A stretch of 64,000 nucleotides of DNA from Apostichopus japonicus (taxonomy: Eukaryota > Echinodermata > Holothuroidea > Aspidochirotida > Stichopodidae). Positions 38,501 through 50,073 of this stretch are shown here, piece by piece (position 1 is the stretch's first letter; each line of letters begins with the position of its first letter). The stretch covers positions 27,852,564-27,916,563 of the forward strand of contig NC_092571.1 of NCBI RefSeq assembly GCF_037975245.1. The letters run 5' to 3'. The notes beneath the pieces are model-generated. The model saw nothing but the letters and a program-made list of their open reading frames with translations, searched no databases and was not told where the DNA came from. The position numbers and the translations under genes were made by a program.

Positions 38501-41500
38501 TTGATAAGTAAAGTTGATGATGGTGTCCCCTGAGGGCTTGCAAGAGATAGATAGGGTAGAATATGGTGGAAGGGGAGTGGAAAATGGGTGAGAGAGGGTG
38601 AGGGGAGAGTGTAAAATACAGGGGAACAGTGGAAGAGGAAAGGTGGGAGTGGGGGAGAGGTACAGTAGGGCCAGGGACAAGAGAGATATGGGGGAGAGGA
38701 TGGAAGGGGAAGAGAGATAGGGAAGACGGGCCGGAAGAATTGGAGAGGAGAGTGGGAAAGTGTAATACTGTAGTTGAATGAACATGTAAATTTAAGCAAG
38801 GAAAAAAAAGGTGTTAAATGATCAAATGGCTGTGAACACACTATAAATCAACAGCACAAGAGGATACTTCAACATTATGTTTACATTTATGGAGAGTTTT
38901 GTTGAGCATAAATGTATTAACCCCCCCTCCCAACCCAACCCCCCCCACCACAGGTTGTATTTACAATTTACGAGCTCTATCATATATACACATAGAAATT
39001 TGGTCAATTCATAGAGCTCTCCCTGCTGCTGAACAAAATATAAACCAGACAAAACATTCCATGAACATGGATGCCAATATTTCTTTCCCCCTCATACATT
39101 GCATAAACTCTCTGATCTGTGTAAACTTAGAAGTACTGTAACTGCATATGGACAGATCACAGTACAACTTTAGAGCTATTTAGCAGGTATGTAGACAGTG
39201 TTGAATAAACTGACAACACAGTTACAATCCATATTACAGTATGGTGGTACTGTATGGTAGAGTATGGTCAAAGACAAACAGGCAAATATTGATAGCCTGT
39301 GAAAACATTAACTGTAAGTCTGTAACTAAAGCTCAAAGTGAAAGTGAATTACATAACAGTATGTACAGTATGGCATATCCATACACAGTACATGGCCATA
39401 TCCATACACAGTACATACAGTATGGCAAACATATCTATACACACTACACAGTACATGGTTTATATCCATACACAGATCATGGCATGTATCCATACACAGT
39501 TCATGGCCATATCCATACACAGTAGTACATACTGTACAGTATGGCATACATATCCATACACACTACACAGTACATGGTTTATATCCATACACAGTACATA
39601 TCCATACACAGTACATGGTATATCACTATCAGATCATGCATATATCCATACACTGTACATGGCATATATCCATACACAGATCATGGCATGTATCCATCCA
39701 CAGTACTGTACATGGCATATCCATACACAGCACATGGCATATTCATACACAGTGCATGGATGTATCCATACACAGTGGCAAGTGTATATCCATACACAAT
39801 AAATTGAGTATCCATGTAACTTAAACACTGATCATGAGTATGTCATAGATCTGTATAAATAACACAACACAAATTTCAGTCACATTATCGGATGTATAAA
39901 GAAACATGTTTTTAAGTATTTTTTAAAGCTAGATACAAACCCAACTGTCATCAACTTAAATATATGAGAGAGATCTAGACAGGTCTGTTCAAGAACAATT
40001 AACTACCACAAACGAGCTCCGAGAAAAATCCTCTTCCATTTAGGGATAGATCGTAGTGTCAATGATATGTGTGTGGGAGCTGCCAGTTTGTAAATTATCT
40101 GTGATGTCACAATGCCACTAAGATGTATAAAACCTCAATTACTTTCTCTTAAGTCTTTCTTCTCATACTTTCAAGGAGCAATGTTTATGTCAGTTTTGGT
40201 CCTGAAACCAATGCCATCATTACTAAGCTATTTAACCAGCTCCAATATTTTAGATTCAACATTTGCAAAAAAAAAATTAAAATAAGGATATAAGTACTTA
40301 CTAATTAAAGACATGAAGCAAATGAACTTTGAAATTTGCACTCTTCCGACAATTTGTAAATTTCATCGTGATTACAGACTTTTTGACAATCTAACCGATC
40401 CCTAAATTGTAATACAGGCAATGCAAGCTCTTGATTTGAAGGTTTCATTGTCATTTTAGTTTGGCCTACTGTAATCCTGCCAAAGTCCATACAATGGGAG
40501 AGAGTACAAAAAGAGAAAAGATTGCCTTGGAAGTATACAAACATGTTTTAAGCTGGATGCAACAAAATTGTAAAAAAAAAAAAAAGTAGCTTCATCGTAA
40601 GCTCCAAAGAGCGCAGACCAATTGTCAGACATTTCCACTTCGAGCCAGGTTGTGTGATAATTCTGAGAGTTAATAATCCATTTGTACTCAGGGGTATACA
40701 GTAAATGGCTACCACATGATTTTATAACAGCCCAGCTCTGCAAAACTAAGATACACACTGCGTCAAATTTAAAGCCCCGCAGCTTGAACAGTATTTACAG
40801 TACATTCCCTACGCATCCCGAATACACTTCTGGGGAGAATTTTATCCGGTATCACGTCGCAGAAATGCTATGCGAAATGGACGAGTTGCTAATTATTTCG
40901 AGTTGAAAGATGTATAAATAGCAAGTTTTGTACATCTAGGAACCATAGTTTACATGAGACAAAATGCAGAACCTTCAAAACTGCTACACAAAATCTGACC
41001 CCTAAATTGAGATAGTTGAGTAAGTCTGTACTTACAGTAGGTTAGCTCTGGCTGTGACCAATACTCAGTCTTTTGTGCAAAGATAATTGGTAGGGTACAG
41101 TAAATGCTCCTATGCTGGGGTACTCAACACAGACTTGGGAGGGAGGTGTATGAGCCAGATCAGTTTCACAACACATGTGGTGTTGGAAATAACCACATGT
41201 GGCAATGCCATGTAAATCAGTAAACATCAGTTCAGTAGGCTGCCAGGGTGGGAGGAGGGGGGAGGAATCAGTTCAGTAGGCTGGGGATGGGAGGAGGGGG
41301 AGGATGTCTGAGGAGTTGTTTTCATAAAGTATATTATGCTACAGATATATAATTTGCATACATACTTCACAAAAATATGGAGAAAAATAGAAACTGCTAA
41401 GTTCATATGGGGGATGTAAAAAAAATATGGAGTTTTATTGGAGGAATTACAGTTCAGTACAGTAGGTATAACTGAACACATATTATTCAAACAGACTTAC

Positions 41501-44500
41501 TAAAACTTAAGTAATCTTTACTTAAGAACATTTCACACCCATCATAGTACAACAGCACTGGAGTATTCAAATATATCATATCCTGTACCATATCTGATGA
41601 AACCTGGTTTCAAAACACTTCTTTCTTATTTCCTTTTAGCCAGGGTGCCCTTTAAAAACACCCCAAATACGTAACAGGGCACTGCCATGGAAATCTCTAT
41701 TTACGAAAAACATAATACCGAGAAAGCTAACAGTTTGCAATTTCCTTTCAAAAGGTGGCAGTTCAGGAACCAGGAAGCTAAATCTGGTATTGTATGAAGT
41801 ACAGTAGTGCTCTGGTAAACAGCTTCAGTATTAAACTGTGTAACTGTCTCAATGTAAAGTTTACAGTACAAGACACGTCTATATTTAGACCACACACACA
41901 CTTACAGTACATGACTGCACCCAGTGTATTCAAATGTACCAGACTGCACAATATTACCAGGAAATATTTCAAATGTGTTCAAATTTTGTGCAGCATTTTT
42001 GAAGGCTCTCAGTTTTGTAAAAGTTTATAAAATACTATGGTTAATGTGTGCAAAGAGTGCAATTCATACGATCTTCACACTTGTATAGCAATTTGCCCTT
42101 CTTGCGTAGAATTGTGCGATGCGCTATCGGATAAATGATTTCCCGAAAAAAGTCAGAAGCTTACAACCAATCTTACACAGCACACATATTATAGAGAAAG
42201 TTAACTATTATATCTCCCATGTACTGTAGATTTAAAATATAACAGGATATCTGTCAAAGTATCTGTTCTTTTGTGGTTAAAGAAGAGAAGACCTTTTATA
42301 AGTACTGTAGACGTGACAATATGAATTAGTGTTCAGATAAACATTTTCCTCACTTTTTCCAGACTAGAAGTTCTTCAATGTTCATTCATGGCTTTCAAGA
42401 CCAACCATTAAGGGTTTTCATTTACCCCATGCACTTGTCCAAGTTTTTTCCAGACCATGTGGGAACCATGGCTACTGTAGCTTTGTGACTTAGTGTGCAT
42501 GTGTGTGCCAGTAGGTCTGGTACATAACTAAGTCGTGGCTGGGCTTCAAGGTAAAATTTTACCAGATCACTCCAGTCACAGTAGACTGAGTGTGTTAAGG
42601 TTGTGAGGACACAGGTTACAGGCAAATTAACTTGACTTTATCCTAGTCTGTATGAGTAGGAAGCAAACATATACTGTACCAAGCACATACAGTGCTAGGT
42701 AAATTGGTACATATCTGGTATGCTAGTTAAGTCTAATTGACTGCACTAAAAGGTAATTGTCAGATCACTCAGGCCACAGTAGACTGGGTGTGTCAAGGTT
42801 GTGAGGAGACAGGTAAGCAAAGTAACTTGACTTCATCATTGGTATTAGTAAGAAGCATATATACTGTACCATGCACACGCAGCATGTTACAGTATTTGGT
42901 ACATCTGCAGAGCAATAACAGAGCCTGCAATTTAATACTAAAACTTGCCAGCCCTGTCTGAATGAGCATGAAACCTGGACTTGCATGTCTTATGGTGTAC
43001 ACATATATGCAGTGCTAAGAAAAGTTGTAAGACTACTCTCTAGGCATGGTAGAGCGATAGTGCTAAGGTTGTCAAATACAGGTATAGTGATGAAGTAACT
43101 TGAATATTAAACTTTAACAACAAAAGTACATAACTTGACAAGATTACAGATATAAGACAATGCATTTTAAAAGAATGGTGGCTGGTAATTTCAAGGAAAC
43201 CTGAATAAGTACTACCAAATTGTGAAAGTTGTTGCAATGCAACAAATATCCCATGGCCCGCATGACATTTTAATATGTGCTGCGTGAACTCTTCTAATAT
43301 TTCAGCAACCTAAAAAAATTCTTCTTCTCCTTTGGCCTCAGCTAGGTTTAAAAACAAAAATCCTTCATTATCATTCTGACTGTAAGCTACAGTACATCCA
43401 AAGCCGAAAGTTTAAATGTATACCCGATATACATCCATGGACTTTTGATATATTTTCAAACCTTTAAACATTTTATTCTGGTTGAATTGAAGCAGAAAAA
43501 TGACAAATTTTCTAATAAGGCAAAATCCATTCATACCTTAAGTCGAATTCAACCAACATAACCTTTAAATTAACTTACAGTGATCTACCAAACAAATTAG
43601 AAGCGAGTTGGTTGCACTATTCATAAGTATTAATTCTGGCAATCTTGCAGTTTTACCGCTTAGATCGGCACCAAGAAAGGCACCGCAGCCTACCATGTAC
43701 AATACTGCATTTAAACAAAATTCTTGTACAAAGGAACAAGGGTGACCCTTTTGTCTTAAAGCAGCATTTTGCGTCCTTTTCTATTATATTTCTCAACCTC
43801 ACTGAATCCACTATGCCATAACGACATACATAACTAGCTTATCTATTTAAATCTTACTTCAAATGGTGGCATAAAAGTCGAAAAATTTGCAACTTTCAAC
43901 TTTGTTTTTCTCCAAGATATTTTCCGTTGGGATCCCAATTAACCTCGCCCATAATATGAATATTTAAACCCTACGAACGTCATTGACCAATACGTAATCC
44001 AACACCAAGCCTGATTTGTGTACAGTCTATAGGCCTATGGCAGTTGTACCAGGGAGTTCCATAACAACTCCCTGGTTGTGACAACGCAAAGTCTTGAAGA
44101 TCTATTTTTAGCAACGGCTCATAACTACTGTAAACCTGCATCTCTGATTGGTTGAATTCAAACTAGTGGGTTTGGGGTACTGTATGCGATTAATTTTAAA
44201 TGTGGAATTTTGTCGTGGATGCTTTTCTCATTCTCTGCAAATATCCTTAATTACTCGCCAATTAACCATGTTGGCAAGGAAAAACTTGGCTGATATCTTA
44301 GTTTGCTGTTTTGTATTTGATATATGTAAAAAACTTGATGGACATGTCAAAAAAATAGAAAACGGCGCCCAAACGCAAAATGCTGCTTTAAGTTCTATAT
44401 TAGCGATCACTCAGGTGTATACAGACTGTGAATGTAAATGTCATGAATGCAAGAACAAGCTATCTTGTTTTTCTGTTCAACTTTTTAACTAAGGAATTTT

Positions 44501-47231
44501 TAAAGGCCATATCAGCAAGTAATTTTTTGGTGTAAGCTTGTTAATGGTATCAGGGCTAGATATAGATTTCATAATTTGTTTAACTAATTTATACCAATGG
44601 TGAGGTCTGTCGCAGGTAAAAGAAAAATTGCGATCTGTATCAACTGACGGTGGCTTTGCAGGCATCAATCAAAACGTTGGGGAATATAAGTAGTGCAACT
44701 TTCAGAGGAGAAGCGATGCCAGCCCTTATTAATTATCATTCATAACTGATTGACCAGGATGATTCAGTGATATATTTACTTGTGTTTAAGAGACCAAAGA
44801 GTACACAGACTAATGACTATCATCCTGAAAACATGAAATCACCAGCCCCAAATACTGGTCAGGTAAAGACTTCAGTACTATACCAGGGGTTGTCAAGGAA
44901 TAATTAATCCCATCTTACATGTACTGCACCAAAATGATATGTCTAGGTAAATCATATGGCTTAATCAACTATGTCAAAATGTACATAGCACAGGCTTAAT
45001 TTCTTACAAGATATTTTTCTTACAAAATATTTTTTAACTAAAAATAATGGGAGCCATGGAAGTTGCTAACAATTGAACTGCAAATCTCCCCAAACTTGCT
45101 TAACTTCTAAGGCAAATTTTCTTTATAAATTTGTTCGTACCCATCAAGCTCTCACGTTTGATGTTGCTTATATTTCATCTCTATAGTTAATCCCTTTAAA
45201 AAGATACTCAACTCTGTCCATAAAATGATGTGTGTTATTTAATTATTTCCCAGTGGCATGATGCCCCTCTGATTGAGTATAGAGAGTGCATGCAACATAA
45301 TGCAATTTGGTCTTTAAAGGCATTGAAGACTCTGCGCTCTGAGAAAGTTAACTTTCCGTTGCTTGCAAATGACGTTTTCTTCTTGTCGCTACAAAATGCA
45401 GATAGTAATGAAACGTGATACCTTGTTAACTTTCATCTACACCTGAGAGGTCCACGCTGCTATGAACACTGTGTTGTGGGTATTGACCGTAGCTGTATGT
45501 ATCGACTGTACACTATTGTCTAATTACCGAGGGTAGCAAGCTGTGTGTGTATTTTCTGGGATTGATGGAGGTGTCTAACACTTCTGTTACACCTCATTTG
45601 AAACTAGGTCAGATTACCGGCATGAGACGTTTCTTTGTGCGCAAGTCTTCACACCCTTTAAAGGTATATGTACTGAAGTCTTGTATTGTATGCACATGCA
45701 TATTGAAAGTACTCCATACTGGTTTTATAACCGGAATTCATACAGGGCCATACCGGTCGAAAAGTTGTGATGTCGTGACACTAGTATACCCAAACTAAAT
45801 AAACCAACTTAGTTCCTGTGACGAGTAAAATTTAACATTTTAGTTTTTAACTCTGCAACATCTAACTTTTGGATTCCATGGAAGCTTAAATTAAGGAATC
45901 AGCCCATATGAGAATTTCCTTCTTTCTTTTGTTTTCCTTTCCACCAATATAAATACAGTACTAAAAACAAGAAATTGTCAAAGGTTAACTTTCACTTTCC
46001 TATTTCCATGCCTGCAATATTAAAACAAGCTGCATTTTTTTTTTAAAGATTGGTACATTCAATCCTCAATACTTTGAACCTTCTCACTGATAAAATTAAC
46101 TTGAAGATCAGGTTTAGCCCTGCCCAAACACAACTTTTCAAAATAAAATTGAGCAATTTTAAAAATTAATACAGTACAGGTATCTTTGCATAAGTTTGTA
46201 TAGCAATTTGCATAGCATTTTGTTATGAGATGCCAGATTATTCCGTCTACACCTGTCCACATCCTTTTTGGGGCACTATACTTACTGCTTGTTTTTTTTT
46301 TTATTGTAAATGATAAAAAAGTGAGTTAAACTGATTAACTGTATCACTGAACATAAGTATACAGTATATAAAAAGCAAGTGGAACACAGTCTTACTCAGT
46401 ATATTCTCTCTGACTCTAGTTAAACATCTGACATTATGGGTCTTAGGCAAGTTTACTAATCGAGCCGAACAACTTAATATACACTAAAAGGGCCTCGTTC
46501 CTGTTGAGATATTTCAGAGAGAGACCATATTTCTCTTTACTTCTTTTGGTCTATGACCAGCCATACATTATCTGTTGTTTGCATAATAATACAAATTATG
46601 CAAGTCATCCAGAGCAAACTAAAGCCAGGCATGGACTGATTCAGTGTTTAGGCTGCACTTGGTGGCACGGTGTACTCGAGACTCAAAAAATGTTTTCAGA
46701 TTGTTGCCTCACACCACTGAGGTATTAATTCTCTTATTTTATAATGAAGCTGATTTTCAGAAGCAATCTTGAACAATGAACAGTATGTCACCACAGCTTA
46801 CTGTAGCTGTTATTGTACTGTAACTTGTAAGAAGCCAGTAACCTGAGCAGTGAGAAACGGTGCCAATTATGCTCCTACAAAGTCTCGATTTATAAACCTT
46901 ACTAGCCATACAGAATGTAGGCATATACTGTATAATCATGTCTTACGGAGGACCAAGTCAAGACGTGTGGTAATAATCCTGCAAAATCCTCAGTACTAAT
47001 ACAATTTTTTTTAGTTTTACTAGCGTTAGGCTACTGTAAGTGTAAGCCTATTGTACTTGCTATTAGTATTGGTATTATCCGTGCATGCAACATTGGCTAA
47101 GCTTATAATATGCGCTAGACACTACTACTAACACTACAGGAACCCGGAACACACGAAATTTGGCCAAACGCTCTAATTTATGAGTCGGACAAGAAAAATG
47201 AAAAAATGCCATGTTGTACTTACGTTGCCAT
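17515..47231 (-). CDS. PGD: 6-phosphogluconate dehydrogenase, decarboxylating
   Basis: It oxidises and decarboxylates 6-phosphogluconate to ribulose 5-phosphate, making NADPH in the cytosolic pentose phosphate pathway. Fifteen coding exons, in transcript order: 47231-47224, 38471-38438, 35232-35191, 30595-30416, 29533-29468, 28531-28413, 28256-28190, 26969-26835, 26136-26011, 24836-24773, 24214-24087, 21659-21526, 20250-20151, 19404-19282 and 17634-17515. They sum to 1446 nt (481 aa plus TAG), normal for the family. All junctions are GT-AG and in phase. Motifs: GLAVMGQN NADP-binding loop, [33 protein letters not shown] region, catalytic Lys and substrate contacts in [17 protein letters not shown], and the family signature DSAGQKGTGKW spanning the exon 9/10 junction. 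The first exon codes for only two and two-thirds codons, and an 8.75-kb intron follows. The gene appears fully functional. Confidence 0.97.
21127..21521. repeat. Minisatellite abutting PGD exon 12 donor
   Basis: About ten imperfect units of 32-55 bp are built on AAAGTGACCCTTCAA followed by a segment such as CGACGACAGCCTTTACCGCCC. The array ends a few bases from the exon 12 splice donor, whose flanking sequence (GGTAAAGGC in the transcript) resembles part of the unit. Open frames through it on both strands are artefacts of the repeat. Confidence 0.85.
24546..24591 (-). repeat. Duplicated fragment of PGD exon 10
   Basis: The segment closely matches 24,774-24,820. Over 24,560-24,591, 30 of 32 bases equal the exon's SALEYGM-coding stretch. 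It is in the same orientation about 230 bp downstream in the transcript and lacks the exon's acceptor end. It is an untranslated echo of the exon. Confidence 0.7.
25300..25420 (+). mobile_element. Possible Penelope-like retroelement tail
   Basis: The stretch GAAGAAGATCCTGCTAGGATC forms a short hairpin and is followed by GAAACGTCAGGCC. I recognise this arrangement from 3' regions of invertebrate retroelements, Penelope-like ones in particular. A pyrimidine-rich stretch precedes it. No reverse transcriptase is present, so the class is tentative. Confidence 0.35.
27159..27177 (+). repeat. Dispersed repeat core TGTGAGGAGACAGGTAAGC
   Basis: This is one of several copies of a short dispersed sequence. 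Others are at 28,042-28,061, 30,208-30,228, 42,600-42,620 (variant), 42,799-42,818 and 38,360-38,377 (variant). Longer flanks match between the copies at 42.6 and 42.8 kb, so the repeat is a larger decayed element. All lie in PGD introns. Confidence 0.65.
28108..28147. repeat. CpG-dense TCGCGA palindrome cluster
   Basis: Four CTCGCGA-type units, including CTCGCGAGCTCGCGA, lie within 40 bp in an otherwise AT-rich PGD intron. They end about 45 bp from the exon 7 donor and can fold on themselves in several registers. Confidence 0.6.
31201..31875 (+). pseudogene. hAT transposase C-terminal fragment
   Basis: The open frame runs from a TAG at 31,198 to a TGA at 31,873, about 224 codons. Only a GTG was suggested as a start, so no true start is visible. 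Residues such as RKVPARL, then [18 protein letters not shown] and [10 protein letters not shown], match hAT transposases of the ZMYM1-like (TTF-type) group. The C-terminus ([15 protein letters not shown], then [16 protein letters not shown]) is the hAT dimerisation domain. The zinc finger and most of the RNase H-like catalytic core are absent, so it is a 5'-truncated relic. Confidence 0.88.
32461..34114. mobile_element. Nested inverted-repeat unit inside the hAT element
   Basis: The left end CAGGTGCGTATCCAGG and the right end CCTGGATACGCGCCTG are 16-bp inverted repeats with one mismatch. They resemble the ends of the 11.4- and 50-kb MITEs. Flanks share only CTATT, so an 8-bp duplication is not shown. 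Inside is a related fragment (about 32,820-33,060) that aligns to the MITE body. The two ends might instead belong to separate overlapping insertions. Confidence 0.5.
38540..38765 (-). repeat. Long polypyrimidine tract upstream of PGD exon 2
   Basis: About 225 bp is almost purely G/A on the plus strand, so C/T in the transcript. It begins about 70 nt upstream of the acceptor of the 34-nt exon 2. It could bind polypyrimidine-tract proteins or form triplex DNA; both are inferences. Confidence 0.55.
39372..39805. repeat. Minisatellite of about 20 bp in PGD intron 1
   Basis: Some twenty units based on ATCCATACACAGTACATGGC, with insertions and variants such as CAGATCATGG. The unit lacks stop codons in several frames, so it creates long false ORFs rich in HTQ or SIHST. 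Confidence 0.9.
42560..42910 (+). repeat. Two tandem copies of a dispersed intronic repeat
   Basis: 42,565-42,710 and 42,770-42,905 align. Both run from CAGATCACTC through AGTAGACTG, GTTGTGAGGA, ACTTGACTT and TATACTGTACCA. They carry the core noted at 27,159. No terminal repeats or coding capacity were seen. Confidence 0.65.
45343..45661 (+). repeat. Dispersed repeat, copy 2
   Basis: This partner of the 4476 copy lies in PGD intron 1 in the same orientation. The two differ by scattered substitutions and small indels (for example a deletion before GAACACTGTG), which suggests separate old insertions of one family. Confidence 0.85.
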
Positions 47232-50073
47232 TTTTCAGGTGAGAAATAAGTAGCGTGGCTAATGAGGGAAAGGTATCTTGCAGGCCGTTTGTGATCTGGC
47301 TTTACTCAGTACCTACCGTTCGTGTGGAACTTTGGACTTAACTGTACAATATATATTGAATGACAAGCAGCATGCATTCAGTCTGTGCAAGTGGGTGACG
47401 TCACGTGTTAAAGGTCTAATAGTGTGCCCAGGGTTGAATATAATACGAAATAAATAGGGCTGTTCCGAATTGCAATAATGTGATTGGTTCACAACTCAAT
47501 AACTGTTCCACGGTTTATAACTGTACATAGTTGCATAGTCAAGGGTGATTAATGCCTTTCCTCCGTCTCTTAGTCATTTCTCACGGCTCCCTTTCACATA
47601 CCGACCAGAAGAGGCTGGAAGGTGCCATGGCCCAATACACTATGTGGTCCACGTCTCGGCCTTTTGGCTAGAATCGCTTCTCGGCCTTTTGGCTAAGATC
47701 ATGTGTAGTATCTGTTCCCTTTCGAGGGGAATGGTGATGCACACCCGACGATGATCACACAGTCACAGTCCCGATGCAAGGGGACTGGGGTTGAGAGCGG
47801 ATCAGTCGTTCGGTAGTTTGGTTTTCGTGCCCACGTTCTTTCCTGGGCGACTTTTTCTTAAAAAAGTATCCACTATGTGGCCCATAGTGCAGCGATTTGG
47901 CCTCCCTGTATGCGTAGTATATACTCCCAAAATGTTATGGTTCATACCATGCTTGTTTTTACGAAACAAATAGGCAGGCTAATTCTAAGTTTGCAATGTT
48001 AGGCAAACTCATTTTAAATTCTTTTCCTTTTCTCCACTCCACTTTTCGCTCCCAGATTTGTGAAAAATCTTGAATTGCTCCGACTTTAACCCTACCGGAA
48101 AATATCAACAATATACATGGAGCAAAGGTAGTTTATCTTCGTGACGCGATAAAAGGATAATTTCTGTAGGTATTCTTTTAGGAAGGCCCTGCTTTCTCAT
48201 CACCGGGTCTTGCGACCCACGGTCACCAACACGTTGTACATAAAGCTCGTCAAGTAAAGGATTTCCAGAACCAAGATAATATATCAAAGGCTATGAAACT
48301 ATTACTTATGTAAACTTAAGGCAAATATTAAAATAATCATTATAAAAGTGTCGCCCTTTTGTGATTAAATTTAGTGATATAAGTAAGCAAAATAAACGAA
48401 ACACTTGCTTCGATCCTGAAGAATCGTGAATCTGGTCCACATATGCAAAATGTTTTCTCTTACATCCTGGCCTGTTGCCTGGACCAAATGTTAGAGGCAT
48501 TGGGAAGTGGCATACTAAACGTGGGGCGGTAAGCCCCGGGTACCAGTCAGGGCGGTGCCCTGCCACAAAATATATAATCCATTTATAGCTTTGCCAAAGA
48601 TAGCACTATTGTGCATCTAAGCCGCCATACATAAACTAACATTTCTCAAAGGGGAGGGGACACCCATCCCCTTACACGCCTGCTCCAGGACGGCATCCCC
48701 TACACGCGGGGTAACAAGGACCAGCTATTGCTGCCAACTATTCTATGTACGCCATTGCTGTGGCAAAACAGAGTCGTAGATCTCATCATCGTAAACCAGA
48801 GCCATATAATTACATGTAAATATATTAATCATAGGGCTGTAGAGACCCTACATATTACTGTAGGGTCTCTATGCGGCTGTGGTGGAGACCCCTCTATTTA
48901 ACTAGAACTAATGGCGAATGTCATACCACCGCGTACCCGCGACCTTCATCGGAAGTATACAGGTATATGTTATTAGAGTATATGCGAGCGTAAAATCCGT
49001 GCTCCCTTCCCACCGAATATAAATCAGAGAGTTTTATATTTACAAAACAAACATACCGCTGACTCTCACTTTTACCAGGATAACTGAGAAACTTCTCCCT
49101 TTGAACTCTATAAAAATTTATGACGAGGAAATGGCATAAACCAAAAATAATTAATCTCCGATAGGAATTTTTCCCGTCGACAAACCCGGCTAACCTTTAT
49201 CTATTACTCACCATTGGTTCTGACTTGAACTCCAATGGAAAGAAACAAATTAAAAAAGGTCCGGTACCGGTAGCAATTTATGTCCCCGTCCAACCCTGGA
49301 TGCACTGAAAGTTAATTAGAATATGAATGTAATAACATTAACAACTCTGTGACGATTTTTATATGCGAATTATCACAAGAATAAAGATACAGTGATGAAA
49401 TATCGAAATAGTACTGTAGACTCAGAGTAATTTGACTTCTTATAGGTTTGACTTTCTGGATAGGAGAAGTTAAACTCGTAAAATTGTCTGTATGCAAACT
49501 AAACTAATCCGTCTATGTATCAATTTGAAAGCATGGATGTACAGCGTCTCTCTTGCTGGTTCATTTTCAGCAATATTGATAACAGTCCCCAATAATTAGT
49601 GAACTTCATACAACTTGTGTGTTTACAGCTTAGAGCAGAATATAAGTTTAGAGGGCGGACTGCCCAAAATAACTGTACCAGCATGGAGATCCCGCCGCTA
49701 TTACCAAACAGGGCAAGTTGTGAGCGTCGTCTGCTCACTGTTCAGGTTCAACACACAGTAATGTTACTAACATTTGACCAAACTGTTGTTAGTTGTTCGC
49801 AGAAAAATACCCGAATCCTGCATTGCATTCGGTTGCACCAACCGGGGAAGGAAAGGAAGTGGTATTTCCCCTCATAAGTAAGGATCTTAGCATAATATCA
49901 TATGTTAGAAGTCTCGTTCAAGTTTTAAAAAAATTGTAATTCAGTTTTCATTTCTGAAGATTGGAGTAAAAGGGATCCTTCATTGTGGCGAAGTAAATGA
50001 ATGTTATATCCCCGGTGGCTGCACTTGGATGTTAAATCAATCTGTTAGTAGCATTGTCTCCTATACAACCCCC
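47232..50073. other. PGD upstream region
   Basis: PGD 5'UTR and promoter should lie in the first few hundred bases; no clear TATA box was seen. Further on are the U2 fragment and a 13-bp hairpin at 48,840. No gene was recognised. Confidence 0.5.
47654..47717 (+). pseudogene. U2 snRNA 5'-end fragment with duplicated head
   Basis: 47,673-47,717 equals the first 45 nt of U2 snRNA with one difference (ATCGCTTCTCGGCC through GTAGTATCTGTTC, T for A after GATCA). It includes the branch-site pairing GTAGTA. A second partial head, TCTCGGCCTTTTGGCTA, stands directly before it at 47,654-47,670. After TCTGTTC the sequence leaves U2: no Sm site and no later stems. It could be a truncated pseudogene or the head of a U2-derived SINE. 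Confidence 0.75.

Larger units (their letters stand above)
38472..47223 (-). other. PGD intron 1, 8.75 kb
   Basis: Contains the pyrimidine tract, the CCATACACAG minisatellite, the paired dispersed repeats at 42.6 kb, the 44,049 hairpin and copy 2 of the 320-bp repeat. No exon of another gene was seen. The words TACTGTA and TACAGTA are strikingly frequent. Confidence 0.7.

Noticed and set aside
39338-39807. Long ORFs of HTQ and SIHST repeats
   Set aside because: The tandem repeat lacks stops in several frames, so these are satellite artefacts.
47673-47830. Functional U2 snRNA gene
   Set aside because: Only the first 45 nt match. The Sm site and 3' stems are missing.
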